A stretch of DNA of 64,000 nucleotides from Erythrobacter sp. EC-HK427. Lineage in GTDB: Bacteria; Pseudomonadota; Alphaproteobacteria; Sphingomonadales; Sphingomonadaceae. The DNA lies in NCBI RefSeq assembly GCF_902498745.1, contig NZ_LR701479.1, positions 810,292 to 874,291 on the forward strand, in the 5' to 3' direction. Below are positions 35,976-43,727 of the stretch, in pieces (position 1 is the first letter of the stretch; each line of letters opens with the position of its first letter). Below the pieces are notes generated by a model. That model was not told the origin of the DNA. It saw only the letters and a program-made list of their open reading frames with translations, and did no database searches. Made by a program: the position numbers and the translations under genes.

Positions 35976-36527
35976 ATGGCCGCAATCCAGCCCCGCATTC
36001 CGAACGTCTGGCTTTTGACCGACGAACGCAACGACAAAGCTCTCGAGACAGTTCTCGGATTTTTGCCGGACACGCGCCATGGCGGTTCGGCGGTGGTTTT
36101 CCGCCACTACCACTTGCCGCCGGTCGAGCGATATGCGCGGTTCCGGGCGCTGGCGCGGATCGCGCGGGCGCAAGGACATCTGGTGATCCTTTCGGACAGC
36201 GCGCTCACCGCGCGCGAATGGGGAGCGGACGGGATCTATGGCGCGCCGCTTTCGCTCACCCCGCGCCGCCGCGATCTGCTGCATATCGCCACCGCGCACA
36301 ATCTGCGCGAGATCGCGCAGGCGAACCGCATTGGAGCGGACGCGGTCATGCTATCCCCCGTCTTCCCGACCCGCTCGCATCCGGGGGCCAAGACACTGGG
36401 CGCGCAGCGGTTCCTGCATCTGGCGCGGCATTCGCAAGCGCCGGTGATTGCGCTGGGCGGGATGGACAGCCACCGCGCCCGGCGTCTCCAATGGCCACGC
36501 TGGGCAGGTATTGGTTTTGTTTCGTGA
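35976..36527 (+). CDS. thiamine phosphate synthase/TenI-like protein, divergent
   Basis: This 183-aa TMP-TENI fold protein has the barrel pattern GADGIYGAP, ANRIGADAVMLSPVFPTRSHPG and the phosphate-loop VIALGGMDSHRARRL. It is about 25 residues shorter than ThiE, and the N-terminal substrate-binding Q-x-R-x-K block is not evident (LLTDERNDK replaces it), so it may be a TenI-like paralogue rather than the working ThiE. It starts 20 nt from the divergent YggS start. Confidence 0.75.
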   Translation: MAAIQPRIPNVWLLTDERNDKALETVLGFLPDTRHGGSAVVFRHYHLPPVERYARFRALARIARAQGHLVILSDSALTAREWGADGIYGAPLSLTPRRRDLLHIATAHNLREIAQANRIGADAVMLSPVFPTRSHPGAKTLGAQRFLHLARHSQAPVIALGGMDSHRARRLQWPRWAGIGFVS

Positions 36528-36775
36528 ACCCGCACGCGCGGGTTCGTCCTCGGTGCTATTCGCTTCGCTTCGCTGCGCGGCACCTGCGGTCGCCCGTTCG
36601 GGCTCGGTCGTGCGCTGGGCGCGCACGAAACCAGTCCGAGTTGGATGCGGTGTCGAGGAGCTCGCTCGGCTGCAAGCCGAGGGCAAGGGCGACTGCCCGC
36701 CCGCAGCGGGCGCGTAGCGGAGCGAAGCGCGTCTAGCGAGGACGAAGCCGCGGATGCGGCTTCGAAAAACAAACA
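36526..36775. repeat. hairpin-bounded non-coding element before the FtsK-like gene
   Basis: The gap between 36528 and 36840 has no convincing gene. It is bounded by two hairpins, GAACCCGC-acgc-GCGGGTTC (36526-36545) and CGAAGCCGC-ggat-GCGGCTTCG (36743-36764). Just inside them is an inverted pair CGTCCTCG (36545) / CGAGGACG (36737) flanked by related TTCGCTTCGC / GCGAAGCG sequence. The interior is rich in GCTTCG and CGAGG words. The left hairpin could also end the ThiE-like transcript. It looks like a complete dispersed intergenic repeat. Confidence 0.55.
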
Positions 36776-36777
36776 AT

Positions 36778-36806
36778 TTGACCCCCGAGTCCCACTGTGG
36801 GATTCT
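36778..36806 (+). promoter_or_regulatory. candidate sigma-70-type promoter of the FtsK-like gene
   Basis: TTGACC at 36778, a 17-nt spacer, and GATTCT at 36801 give a good -35 and a moderate -10, about 35 bp before the ATG at 36841. The spacer contains a small palindrome TCCCA-ctg-TGGGA. Confidence 0.4.
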
Positions 36807-36840
36807 CGCCAAAGGGACGTAAAGACAAAAGGTATCCATC

Positions 36841-37626
36841 ATGGCCAGCAGAGCCGTTCAGACCGGCGCGGACTGGAAAGCCGCTTTCCGCCATTCGCTT
36901 GCCCGCAGCGCGCAGCTGACGGGGGCCGTGATCCTTTACGCCTTCACCATTTTCCTCGCCATCGCGCTGATGAGCTACAGCCAGACCGATCCCTCGCTCT
37001 CCACTGCCGCCGGCGATGTGGTGGACAACTGGATGGGCAAGCCCGGCGCATTTGCCGCCGATCTGGCGCTGACCGGATTTGGCCTCGTCGCCGTGCTGTT
37101 CCTGCCGCTGACGTACGTGTTCGCGCGCAAGCTGTGGCGCGATGCCGACGAGGAGGAGGATTGGGGCGGTTCGTGGTGGCGCACCGTGGCGTTCATGCTG
37201 CTGGCAATGGCGCTGCTCTCCACCGTTCTCTCGCTCGTCACCGATACGCGCGAAGGTGCGGGCTGGGGCGGCGCGTTTCCCGCGGGGCTGGGCGGACTGG
37301 CAGGCCTGCTCGGCGAAGGGAGCATCCGCGCGGTTGCGGGTCTACTGCCCGATGCGGCGCAATTCTGGACGATCCTTGCCGGCGGGGTGCTGGCTTTGGT
37401 GGGCGGCGCTTTCCTTGCGGGGCGGATTTTCGCGCTCGACTGGTCGCGCTTCCTCACGCTTCCCGAATGGGCGGGCAAGCGGCCCAAGCTCGGCGGCCCC
37501 AGCAATCCGTTCAAGCCGGAAAAGCCCAAGAAGGACCGCCCCGCGCCCGAACCGATCAATGATCCGGAGGATGCGGAGGGCGACGCCCTGCCCCCGCGCC
37601 GCCCTCCGCATCCTCCGGATCATTGA
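36841..37626 (+). CDS. FtsK-type 4-TM N-terminal domain protein, motor domain missing
   Basis: The 261-aa product matches the membrane domain of DNA translocase FtsK: four TMs (about residues 24-44, 68-92, 117-137, 175-198) and the FtsK-like YSQTDPSLSTAAGDVVDNWMG after TM1 (split here by one residue). A Lys/Pro-rich linker begins at about 215, but the frame stops at residue 261, inside a perfect 41-bp inverted repeat. The Walker A motor and gamma domain of a normal 750-800 aa FtsK occur nowhere in this window. It is either a truncated gene, a real stand-alone membrane domain, or an assembly misjoin. RBS AAAGG lies before the ATG. Confidence 0.8.
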   Translation: MASRAVQTGADWKAAFRHSLARSAQLTGAVILYAFTIFLAIALMSYSQTDPSLSTAAGDVVDNWMGKPGAFAADLALTGFGLVAVLFLPLTYVFARKLWRDADEEEDWGGSWWRTVAFMLLAMALLSTVLSLVTDTREGAGWGGAFPAGLGGLAGLLGEGSIRAVAGLLPDAAQFWTILAGGVLALVGGAFLAGRIFALDWSRFLTLPEWAGKRPKLGGPSNPFKPEKPKKDRPAPEPINDPEDAEGDALPPRRPPHPPDH

Positions 37627-37640
37627 TCGGTTCGGGCGCG
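37542..37640. repeat. perfect 41-bp inverted repeat with 17-nt spacer
   Basis: The arms 37542-37582 and 37600-37640 are exact reverse complements (41 of 41). The left arm encodes the end of the FtsK-like frame (APEPINDPEDAEG) and the right arm encodes the same peptide on the minus strand. The FtsK-like stop codon and the start of the next ORF lie inside the right arm. Such length and perfection within coding sequence suggests a fold-back duplication, biological or technical. Confidence 0.95.
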
Positions 37641-38198
37641 CCGCCACCCCCTCCCCCGCGCCCCGCGCCCGATGCCAGCGCGCTGGTGGAAGCGATTGCG
37701 GCGAAGGCGGAAGCAGCCGAACCAACACCGCAGCGCATCGAAACCGGATCGGTCGATGATGTGCTGGCGGAAATGGCGGCCGAAGAGGGCGCAACCTTTC
37801 GCCCCGCCGCCACGCTGTTCCGCGATTTCGCCACGCGCTGCCGCCAGCGCGGCATTGCCTCGGCGCATGTCGATATGCCCGCCTTCCGCCGCCTGTTCGC
37901 TTTCGCCAGCGCGGGGTTCGACCGGCTTGACGCACCGCTGCGTTCGCGGGTGGAGGCGATGGCCGCCAATGTCGATGACGATGTGCTTGCAGCCTATCTC
38001 GCCATTTGCGTCGCCGCCGCGCAGGGCCGCAAGGCGCCTGACGAGGACGAACTCGCGCGCGCTTACGGCACCGCATCCCCCGGCCGCATCCGCCGCCTGC
38101 TCGATCATCTGGAGAAGACCGGGCTCATCGCCGTGCACGAGGATTTCGGCGGCGCGCGCACGATCACCGTGCCGGGGCTGGAGCATCTCGCGGTTTAG
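37623..38198 (+). CDS. unrecognised protein with possible C-terminal winged helix
   Basis: The open frame gives a 191-aa protein from a TTG that overlaps the FtsK-like stop (TTGA); no better start or RBS is visible, so the 5' end is uncertain and may be missing. A Pro-rich N-terminus is followed by a helical domain (about residues 45-125). A C-terminal segment (about 135-190, PSPGRIRRLLDHLEKTGLIAV-like) resembles a winged helix. It is not the FtsK gamma domain, whose NR-A-x-x-x-E pattern is absent. Codon use fits a real gene. Function unknown. Confidence 0.55.
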   Translation: MIGSGAPPPPPPRPAPDASALVEAIAAKAEAAEPTPQRIETGSVDDVLAEMAAEEGATFRPAATLFRDFATRCRQRGIASAHVDMPAFRRLFAFASAGFDRLDAPLRSRVEAMAANVDDDVLAAYLAICVAAAQGRKAPDEDELARAYGTASPGRIRRLLDHLEKTGLIAVHEDFGGARTITVPGLEHLAV

Positions 38199-38265
38199 GA
38201 GAGCGGCTCTACTTGCGCGAATCCGGTTTCAAAAGTAACGGAATTGGCGAGAAGGAGACTCCCCC

Positions 38266-39381
38266 ATGCGCATCGGCTGCCCCAAGGAAATCAAGAACCG
38301 CGAATACCGTGTCGGCCTGACGCCGGAAAGCGCGGGCGAGCTGGTCGCCAATGGCCACGAAGTGTGGGTCGAAAGCGGCGCGGGCGCGGGGATCGGCGCC
38401 TTCGATTCCCATTACGAGGAACGCGGCGCGAAAGTGATCGCCACCGCTGCCGAGATTTTCGCCGAATGCGAAATGATCGTGAAGGTGAAGGAACCGCAGG
38501 CCGAGGAAATCGCCCGTTTGCGTGAGGGCCAGGTGCTCTACACCTATCTCCACCTTGCACCCGATCCGGCGCAGACCGAGGGCCTGGTGAAATCGGGTTG
38601 CACCGCGATTGCCTATGAAACCGTCACCAGCCCGCATGGCGGCTTGCCGCTGCTGAAGCCGATGAGCCAGGTCGCGGGCCGGATGAGCATCCAGGCGGGC
38701 GCCAGCGCGCTCGAAAAGGCGCATGGCGGGCGGGGCGTGCTGCTGGGCGGCGTGCCGGGCGTGATGCCGGGCAAGGTTGTGATTATCGGTGGCGGTGTGG
38801 TCGGCTTTAACGCGGCGCAAATGTCTGCCGGGCTGGGTGCGGATACCGTCATCATGGATTTGAACCCCGAAGTGCTGGAAAAGGTCGGCACCCATTTCGA
38901 AGCGCGCGCCAGCACCCGCTTCGCCAGCCGCGCCAATATCGAGGAAGCCGTGGCCGAGGCAGATATGGTTGTCGGCGCGGTGCTGGTTCCGGGCGCCGCC
39001 GCGCCCAAGCTGGTGAGCCGCGCGATGCTCAAGACGATGAAGCCCGGCGCGGTGCTGGTTGATGTCGCTATCGACCAGGGTGGCTGCTTTGAAACCAGCC
39101 ACGCCACCACGCATGACGATCCCACCTATGTGGTTGACGACATTGTGCATTATTGTGTTGCCAATATGCCCGGCGCGGTCAGCCGCACGAGCACCTATGC
39201 GCTCAACAATGTCACGCTGCCGCACGCTCTGCGCATCGCCAATAAGGGCTGGAAGGAAGCCATGCGCGCCGACCCGCATCTGGCGCAGGGTCTCAATGTC
39301 CATGCGGGCAAGGTGACCTATCCGGCAGTCGCGAGCGAGCTGGGCTATGATCTGCTGCCCATCGAAGAGGCCATTGCCTGA
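38266..39381 (+). CDS. ald: alanine dehydrogenase
   Basis: This NAD-dependent enzyme interconverts L-alanine and pyruvate plus ammonia. The 371-aa sequence starts MRIGCPKEIKNREYRVGLTP, has the substrate region EPQAEEIARLREGQVLYTYL and the nucleotide-binding GKVVIIGGGVVGFNAAQMSA. The family block DVAIDQGGCFETSHATTHDD with its active-site Asp/His is complete. A GAAGGAGA site lies 9 nt before the ATG. It appears monocistronic. Confidence 0.96.
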   Translation: MRIGCPKEIKNREYRVGLTPESAGELVANGHEVWVESGAGAGIGAFDSHYEERGAKVIATAAEIFAECEMIVKVKEPQAEEIARLREGQVLYTYLHLAPDPAQTEGLVKSGCTAIAYETVTSPHGGLPLLKPMSQVAGRMSIQAGASALEKAHGGRGVLLGGVPGVMPGKVVIIGGGVVGFNAAQMSAGLGADTVIMDLNPEVLEKVGTHFEARASTRFASRANIEEAVAEADMVVGAVLVPGAAAPKLVSRAMLKTMKPGAVLVDVAIDQGGCFETSHATTHDDPTYVVDDIVHYCVANMPGAVSRTSTYALNNVTLPHALRIANKGWKEAMRADPHLAQGLNVHAGKVTYPAVASELGYDLLPIEEAIA

Positions 39382-39447
39382 GCAATCACCCGATTGCGCA
39401 GCCAAGCGTTAACGCCTCCCTTACGCATCCTGCCCTAGAGTTGCGCC

Positions 39448-41223
39448 ATGATCGGTGGTGCGACCCGTTGGCTCGCCCGGCTGTATGTCGGGGCGCTGGC
39501 AGTGCTGTTTGCGCTGATGCCCGCGCACGCCTTGGCGCAAGACCCCAATAGCGGCCTGACCTACCCTTCAGAGCTGCCCTGCCACACCATCGTCGATCCG
39601 GCAGAGACAATGGCGGCGATTGCCCGCGATCCCGCTCGCTGGTCATGCGGAACGCTGGAGGAATTGCCTGCGGGCACGCAGCAGATTGCCGTGCGCTTTG
39701 GCCTTGGTGACAGCGCTATCGCGCAGCCCGGCCTGCTCGTTAATTCGCACACCTACCGCGAGTTCGACACGTTCGAGCGGTTCGCAATCGTCACGGTTGG
39801 CGAGCGGGAAATTGCCAGCTCGGGCTGGCTGACAGTGGAGCAGTTGCTGCCCACCTCGCCGGTCTGGAAGACCCGCGTCGAAGCACCATCCATCGCTGGC
39901 GAAGCGCAGGCCGTCATCGTGCGGATCGATGCGCCCGAGCGGGCGGGCGTGATCGACCGCTTCGAGCTGGTGGACACCGCGCCCGACGCACTGCTCGCCA
40001 ATGCGGATCAGCTGATTGCCGCAACGCTGTGCGGATTGCTCCTGCTGCCCGTTTTGATCGGGCTCGGCCATTTCCGTGTGCTGCGTTCGCGATACGCCGC
40101 GTACCATTTCGCCTATTGCGTGCTCGCCATGGTGCAGATCGCCGCGCTCGGCGGGCTGTTGCCGCTGCTGTTCGATATACCGCGCACCGCGCAGTTCATG
40201 ATCCTGCATCTGAGCTTCGATCTGATCACCGCAACCAGCGTCATTTTCGCGGTCAATTTTATCGAGCCGGACAGGCTGAGCGCAACATCGCGGCGGTTGC
40301 TTTATGCCATTGGCGCTTTGGCGCTTGTGCTCGGCACGATGCGGGTGACGCTCGGCCAGACTATCGGTGATGCCATCGCCTTTGTCTATTACGGCGGATA
40401 TGTCCTGTTTCTGGTCGGGCTCGGCTATGCTTTGGCGCAGTCGCTGCTGAGCGGCAGCCGGGCGAGCCGCTTTATTCTGGCTGGCTTTTTGCCGCTGGTG
40501 GTGATCGGCACGCTGCGGGTGGTGCTGGCGCTCGCCACCAATTTCGAAATCCGTTTCCACGCCGTGCTGTGGCAGCATCTCGCGCTCAGCTGGCAGGCGG
40601 TGGTGACGGCCATAGCCGTGGCCGACCGCTTCCTGATCCTGCGGCAGGAGCGTGACCACGCCCGCGACACCGCACGGCTGCTCGAACGCGTGTCAGAGCG
40701 CGATTCGCTGACCGATCTCTACAATCGCCGGATCATTACCGAACGCTATGCCCAGCTTCATGCCGACGGCTTTACCTCGCTCGCCGTGCTCGATCTCGAC
40801 CATTTCAAGGCGATCAACGATACCTTCGGGCACGCAGCGGGTGACGACGTGTTGTGCGCGGTTGCGGACGCGCTGGGGCCCGATGAGGATACCATCGTCG
40901 TGCGCATGGGCGGCGAGGAATTCGTCCTGCTCTTGCGCGGGGACGGGGTTTTCGAACGCGCGGAAAGACGGCGTATTGCGGTGGGCCTAGCGGGCAGAGC
41001 GGCGCTCGGCGATGCGCACCGGGTTACAGCCAGCATGGGCCTCATCGAGCTGAGCCCGGAAACCGCGCCGGACATGGATTTCTACGGCTTGTACGAACGC
41101 GCGGACCGGCTGCTGTATGAAGCAAAGAATGCGGGCCGCGACCGTACCGTGAGCGAACGGCTCAAAGTCTTCCGCCCGCGCCGCCGCGACCGGCGCAGTG
41201 CCGACCGGCGACACGCTGCGTAA
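39448..41223 (+). CDS. 7TM-DISM membrane diguanylate cyclase (GGDEF)
   Basis: The 591-aa protein has a signal peptide (first ~30 residues, ending AHALAQ), a periplasmic beta-rich sensory domain (about 30-180), seven TMs (about 190-400) and a cytoplasmic GGDEF domain. The catalytic loop is GGEEF (489-493), with DSLTDLYNRR and DHFKAINDTFGHAAGDD intact, so c-di-GMP synthesis is expected. The RxxD inhibitory site is not seen in its usual place. The layout is that of a 7TMR-DISM sensor. A C-terminal RRRDRRSADRR tail is very basic. Confidence 0.92.
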   Translation: MIGGATRWLARLYVGALAVLFALMPAHALAQDPNSGLTYPSELPCHTIVDPAETMAAIARDPARWSCGTLEELPAGTQQIAVRFGLGDSAIAQPGLLVNSHTYREFDTFERFAIVTVGEREIASSGWLTVEQLLPTSPVWKTRVEAPSIAGEAQAVIVRIDAPERAGVIDRFELVDTAPDALLANADQLIAATLCGLLLLPVLIGLGHFRVLRSRYAAYHFAYCVLAMVQIAALGGLLPLLFDIPRTAQFMILHLSFDLITATSVIFAVNFIEPDRLSATSRRLLYAIGALALVLGTMRVTLGQTIGDAIAFVYYGGYVLFLVGLGYALAQSLLSGSRASRFILAGFLPLVVIGTLRVVLALATNFEIRFHAVLWQHLALSWQAVVTAIAVADRFLILRQERDHARDTARLLERVSERDSLTDLYNRRIITERYAQLHADGFTSLAVLDLDHFKAINDTFGHAAGDDVLCAVADALGPDEDTIVVRMGGEEFVLLLRGDGVFERAERRRIAVGLAGRAALGDAHRVTASMGLIELSPETAPDMDFYGLYERADRLLYEAKNAGRDRTVSERLKVFRPRRRDRRSADRRHAA

Positions 41224-41225
41224 CC

Positions 41226-41636
41226 TCAACCCCACCCGCCCGCAGGCATAAACGGCGCGGCGACTTCGCCCGGCACGCGCATCAGCTTGCCTGTCGCCCG
41301 GTCAATCATCGCCCAAGTCGTCTTGGCGCGGACGAGCTCTTTGCCTTCGCTATCGGTGAAGCGGTAATGCCGGTTGAAGCGCGGGCCCTTGGGGCCTTCG
41401 AGGATTTCGGTGGTGCCCGTCACCACCGCGCCCACCCCCACATTGCCGCGATAATCGATCTCGTGCCGCAGCACGAACCATGCATAGATGTCGCGGTCTT
41501 CCGCGCGCGCTTGGCGCTCCCAATGCTCGCCCGACAAATCCTCCATCCAGCGCAACCAGACGGTGTTGTTGACGTGGCCGTTCACGTCGATGTGTTCGGG
41601 CAGCGCGGTGAACTGGCGGGAGTATGTGTTGCTCAC
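41226..41636 (-). CDS. hotdog-fold acyl-CoA thioesterase (4HBT family)
   Basis: The 136-aa hotdog protein has the 4-hydroxybenzoyl-CoA thioesterase motif HIDVNGHVNNTVWLRWME (catalytic Asp at about residue 15). RHEIDYRGNVGVGAVV and KTTWAMIDRATGKLMRVP complete the fold. Start is GTG 41636, overlapping the stop of the upstream S9 peptidase by 4 nt; longer starts run into that gene. It ends 2 nt from the convergent cyclase gene. The acyl substrate is unknown. Confidence 0.9.
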   Translation of the reverse strand: MSNTYSRQFTALPEHIDVNGHVNNTVWLRWMEDLSGEHWERQARAEDRDIYAWFVLRHEIDYRGNVGVGAVVTGTTEILEGPKGPRFNRHYRFTDSEGKELVRAKTTWAMIDRATGKLMRVPGEVAAPFMPAGGWG

Positions 41637-43687
41637 CCCTCCACCCCCAACTGCCAAAGGACGAATGCCACTTCCTCCGCCGTTTCGCGCAGGCCTTCGA
41701 AGCGGCCCGACTTGCCGCCATGGCCCGCGCCCATATTGGTTTTCAGCAGCAGCACATTGTCGTCGGTCTTGAGTTCGCGCAGCTTGGCGACCCATTTGGC
41801 GGGCTCCCAATAGGTGACGCGCGGATCGTTGAGCCCTGCGGTCACCAGCATCGGCGGATAGGCCTGCGCGCGCACCTGATCGTAAGGCGAGTAGCTACGG
41901 ATCAGCTCGAACATCTCCCGGCTCTCGATGGGATTGCCCCATTCGGGCCATTCGCCAGGGGTGAGCGGCAGGCTCTCGTCGAGCATGGTGTTGAGCACAT
42001 CGACGAAGGGCACGTGCGCGACGATTGCGCCCCACAATTCGGGCGCCTGGTTGATCACCGCGCCCATCAGCTCGCCGCCTGCCGAGCCGCCGCTTGCGCT
42101 GATCTTGCCAGCTGCGGTGTAGCCCATGGCGACTAGGCCGCGCGCCACATCGACAAAGTCGTTGAAGGTGTTGGTGCGCGCCTGCATCTTGCCAGCCAAA
42201 TACCATTCGCGCCCCAGATCATCGCCGCCGCGAATATGCGCGATAGCATAGGCGACCCCGCGATCCACCAGGCTCAGCCGCGTCACCGAGAATCCGGGCG
42301 GCACGGCATAGCCATAGGCACCATAGGCATAGAGATGCAGCGGGCCACCTGCGGGCCTGTCCTTGCGATACATCACGCTGACCGGCACTTCGGCCCCGTC
42401 GCGCGCGGTGATGTGCAGCCGCTCCACCGTGTAGAGATCGGGATCGAACCCGCTCGGCACTTCCTGCACTTTGAGCACCTCCAGCGCGCGGCTGGCGACG
42501 TCGTAATCATACACCGTGTCGGGCGTGATCGGGCTCTGGTAATGCAGCCGCAGCTTCTCCATCGCCCATTCGGGATTGTTGCCGAGCCCAGCGGTGAAGG
42601 TGTCCTGCGGAAAGTCGATGCTCTCTACGCGCGCCGGATCGTCGTAATAACGGATCTGGATCTGGTCGAGCCCGGCCAGCCGCCCCTCTACGGTGTAGAA
42701 GTCGCGGAACAGATCAAAGCCGGTGATGTAGAATTCGTCCGAACCTTCGATCAGCGGCGTCCACTCGGCAGGCGCGGACAGCGGCGCGGTGGCGAGGCGG
42801 AAGTTGACGTGGGTGTCATTGGTGAGAACGAAGAGCGTATCGTCCCTCACATCGACATCATATTCCACGCCCGTCTGCCGCGCTTTCACCAGCAGCGGCG
42901 TGGCGAAGGGATCGCTGGCGGGCAGCAGCCAGACTTCGGAGGTCTCGTTGTCGCCCGCGCCGATCATCAGCCATTCGCGGTTGGACGACAGGCCCGGCGA
43001 GGCGGTGAAGCCGAGCTGCGCCTCGTGATACAGCTCAATATCCTCGCTCATCTCGCCTACGCGGTGCGCGAAAATGCGGTCGACGCGCCATTGTTCGTTC
43101 GCGCGGCCATAGACGATCACGCTGTCACCTGCCGCCCACACAAGATCGGTGTTCACGTTCTCGATGCGGTCGGGCAGCAGCGCGCCGCTCTCCAGATCCT
43201 TGATGAAGCCGGTGAAAAACTCGCCGCCGGTCGTGTCGGTCGAGTAAGCGAGATAGCGCCCGTCCTCGCTTACCGAGAGCGCGCCGAGTTTGAAATATTC
43301 GAGGCCTTCCGCGAGGGCAGGACAGTCAAGGATCAGGTGCTTCTCATCCGTGCCCGCGGGGCGACGATAGAATTTGCGATACTGCCCGCCTTCCTCGAAT
43401 TCGGACCAGTATTCGAAATCACCATCCTTCTGCGGAACGGTGGCATCGTCCTCCTTGATGCGCGCGCGCATTTCCTTGAACAGCGCATCGACTCTGGCCT
43501 GATGCGGGGCCATCTGCGCCTCGAAATACGCATTCTCCGCCTCGACATGGGCAAGGATTTCCGCGTCCGTCACCTCGGGATAGCCGGGATCGCGCAGCCA
43601 GGCGTAATCGTCGGTCAGCGTGATGCCGTGATAGGTGGAAGAGACGGGGCGTTTGGCCGCAATCGGCGGACGGGTGGAATCGCTCAT
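41633..43687 (-). CDS. S9 family oligopeptidase B-like serine peptidase
   Basis: The 684-aa prolyl-oligopeptidase-family enzyme has an N-terminal beta-propeller (about residues 70-400) and a C-terminal alpha/beta hydrolase. The nucleophile Ser is in ASGGSAGGELMGAVI, the Asp is expected in VTAGLNDPRVTYWEP and the His in NMGAGHGGKSGRF. The sequence HIRGGDDLGREWYLAGK is typical of PtrB, which cuts after Lys or Arg in small peptides. No signal peptide, so cytoplasmic. It is coupled to the thioesterase gene and divergent from aminopeptidase P. Confidence 0.93.
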   Translation of the reverse strand: MSDSTRPPIAAKRPVSSTYHGITLTDDYAWLRDPGYPEVTDAEILAHVEAENAYFEAQMAPHQARVDALFKEMRARIKEDDATVPQKDGDFEYWSEFEEGGQYRKFYRRPAGTDEKHLILDCPALAEGLEYFKLGALSVSEDGRYLAYSTDTTGGEFFTGFIKDLESGALLPDRIENVNTDLVWAAGDSVIVYGRANEQWRVDRIFAHRVGEMSEDIELYHEAQLGFTASPGLSSNREWLMIGAGDNETSEVWLLPASDPFATPLLVKARQTGVEYDVDVRDDTLFVLTNDTHVNFRLATAPLSAPAEWTPLIEGSDEFYITGFDLFRDFYTVEGRLAGLDQIQIRYYDDPARVESIDFPQDTFTAGLGNNPEWAMEKLRLHYQSPITPDTVYDYDVASRALEVLKVQEVPSGFDPDLYTVERLHITARDGAEVPVSVMYRKDRPAGGPLHLYAYGAYGYAVPPGFSVTRLSLVDRGVAYAIAHIRGGDDLGREWYLAGKMQARTNTFNDFVDVARGLVAMGYTAAGKISASGGSAGGELMGAVINQAPELWGAIVAHVPFVDVLNTMLDESLPLTPGEWPEWGNPIESREMFELIRSYSPYDQVRAQAYPPMLVTAGLNDPRVTYWEPAKWVAKLRELKTDDNVLLLKTNMGAGHGGKSGRFEGLRETAEEVAFVLWQLGVEG

Positions 43688-43727
43688 AGAACCGGCCTAT
43701 GTAGGCGCAAAGAAAGGACTGCAAGCC

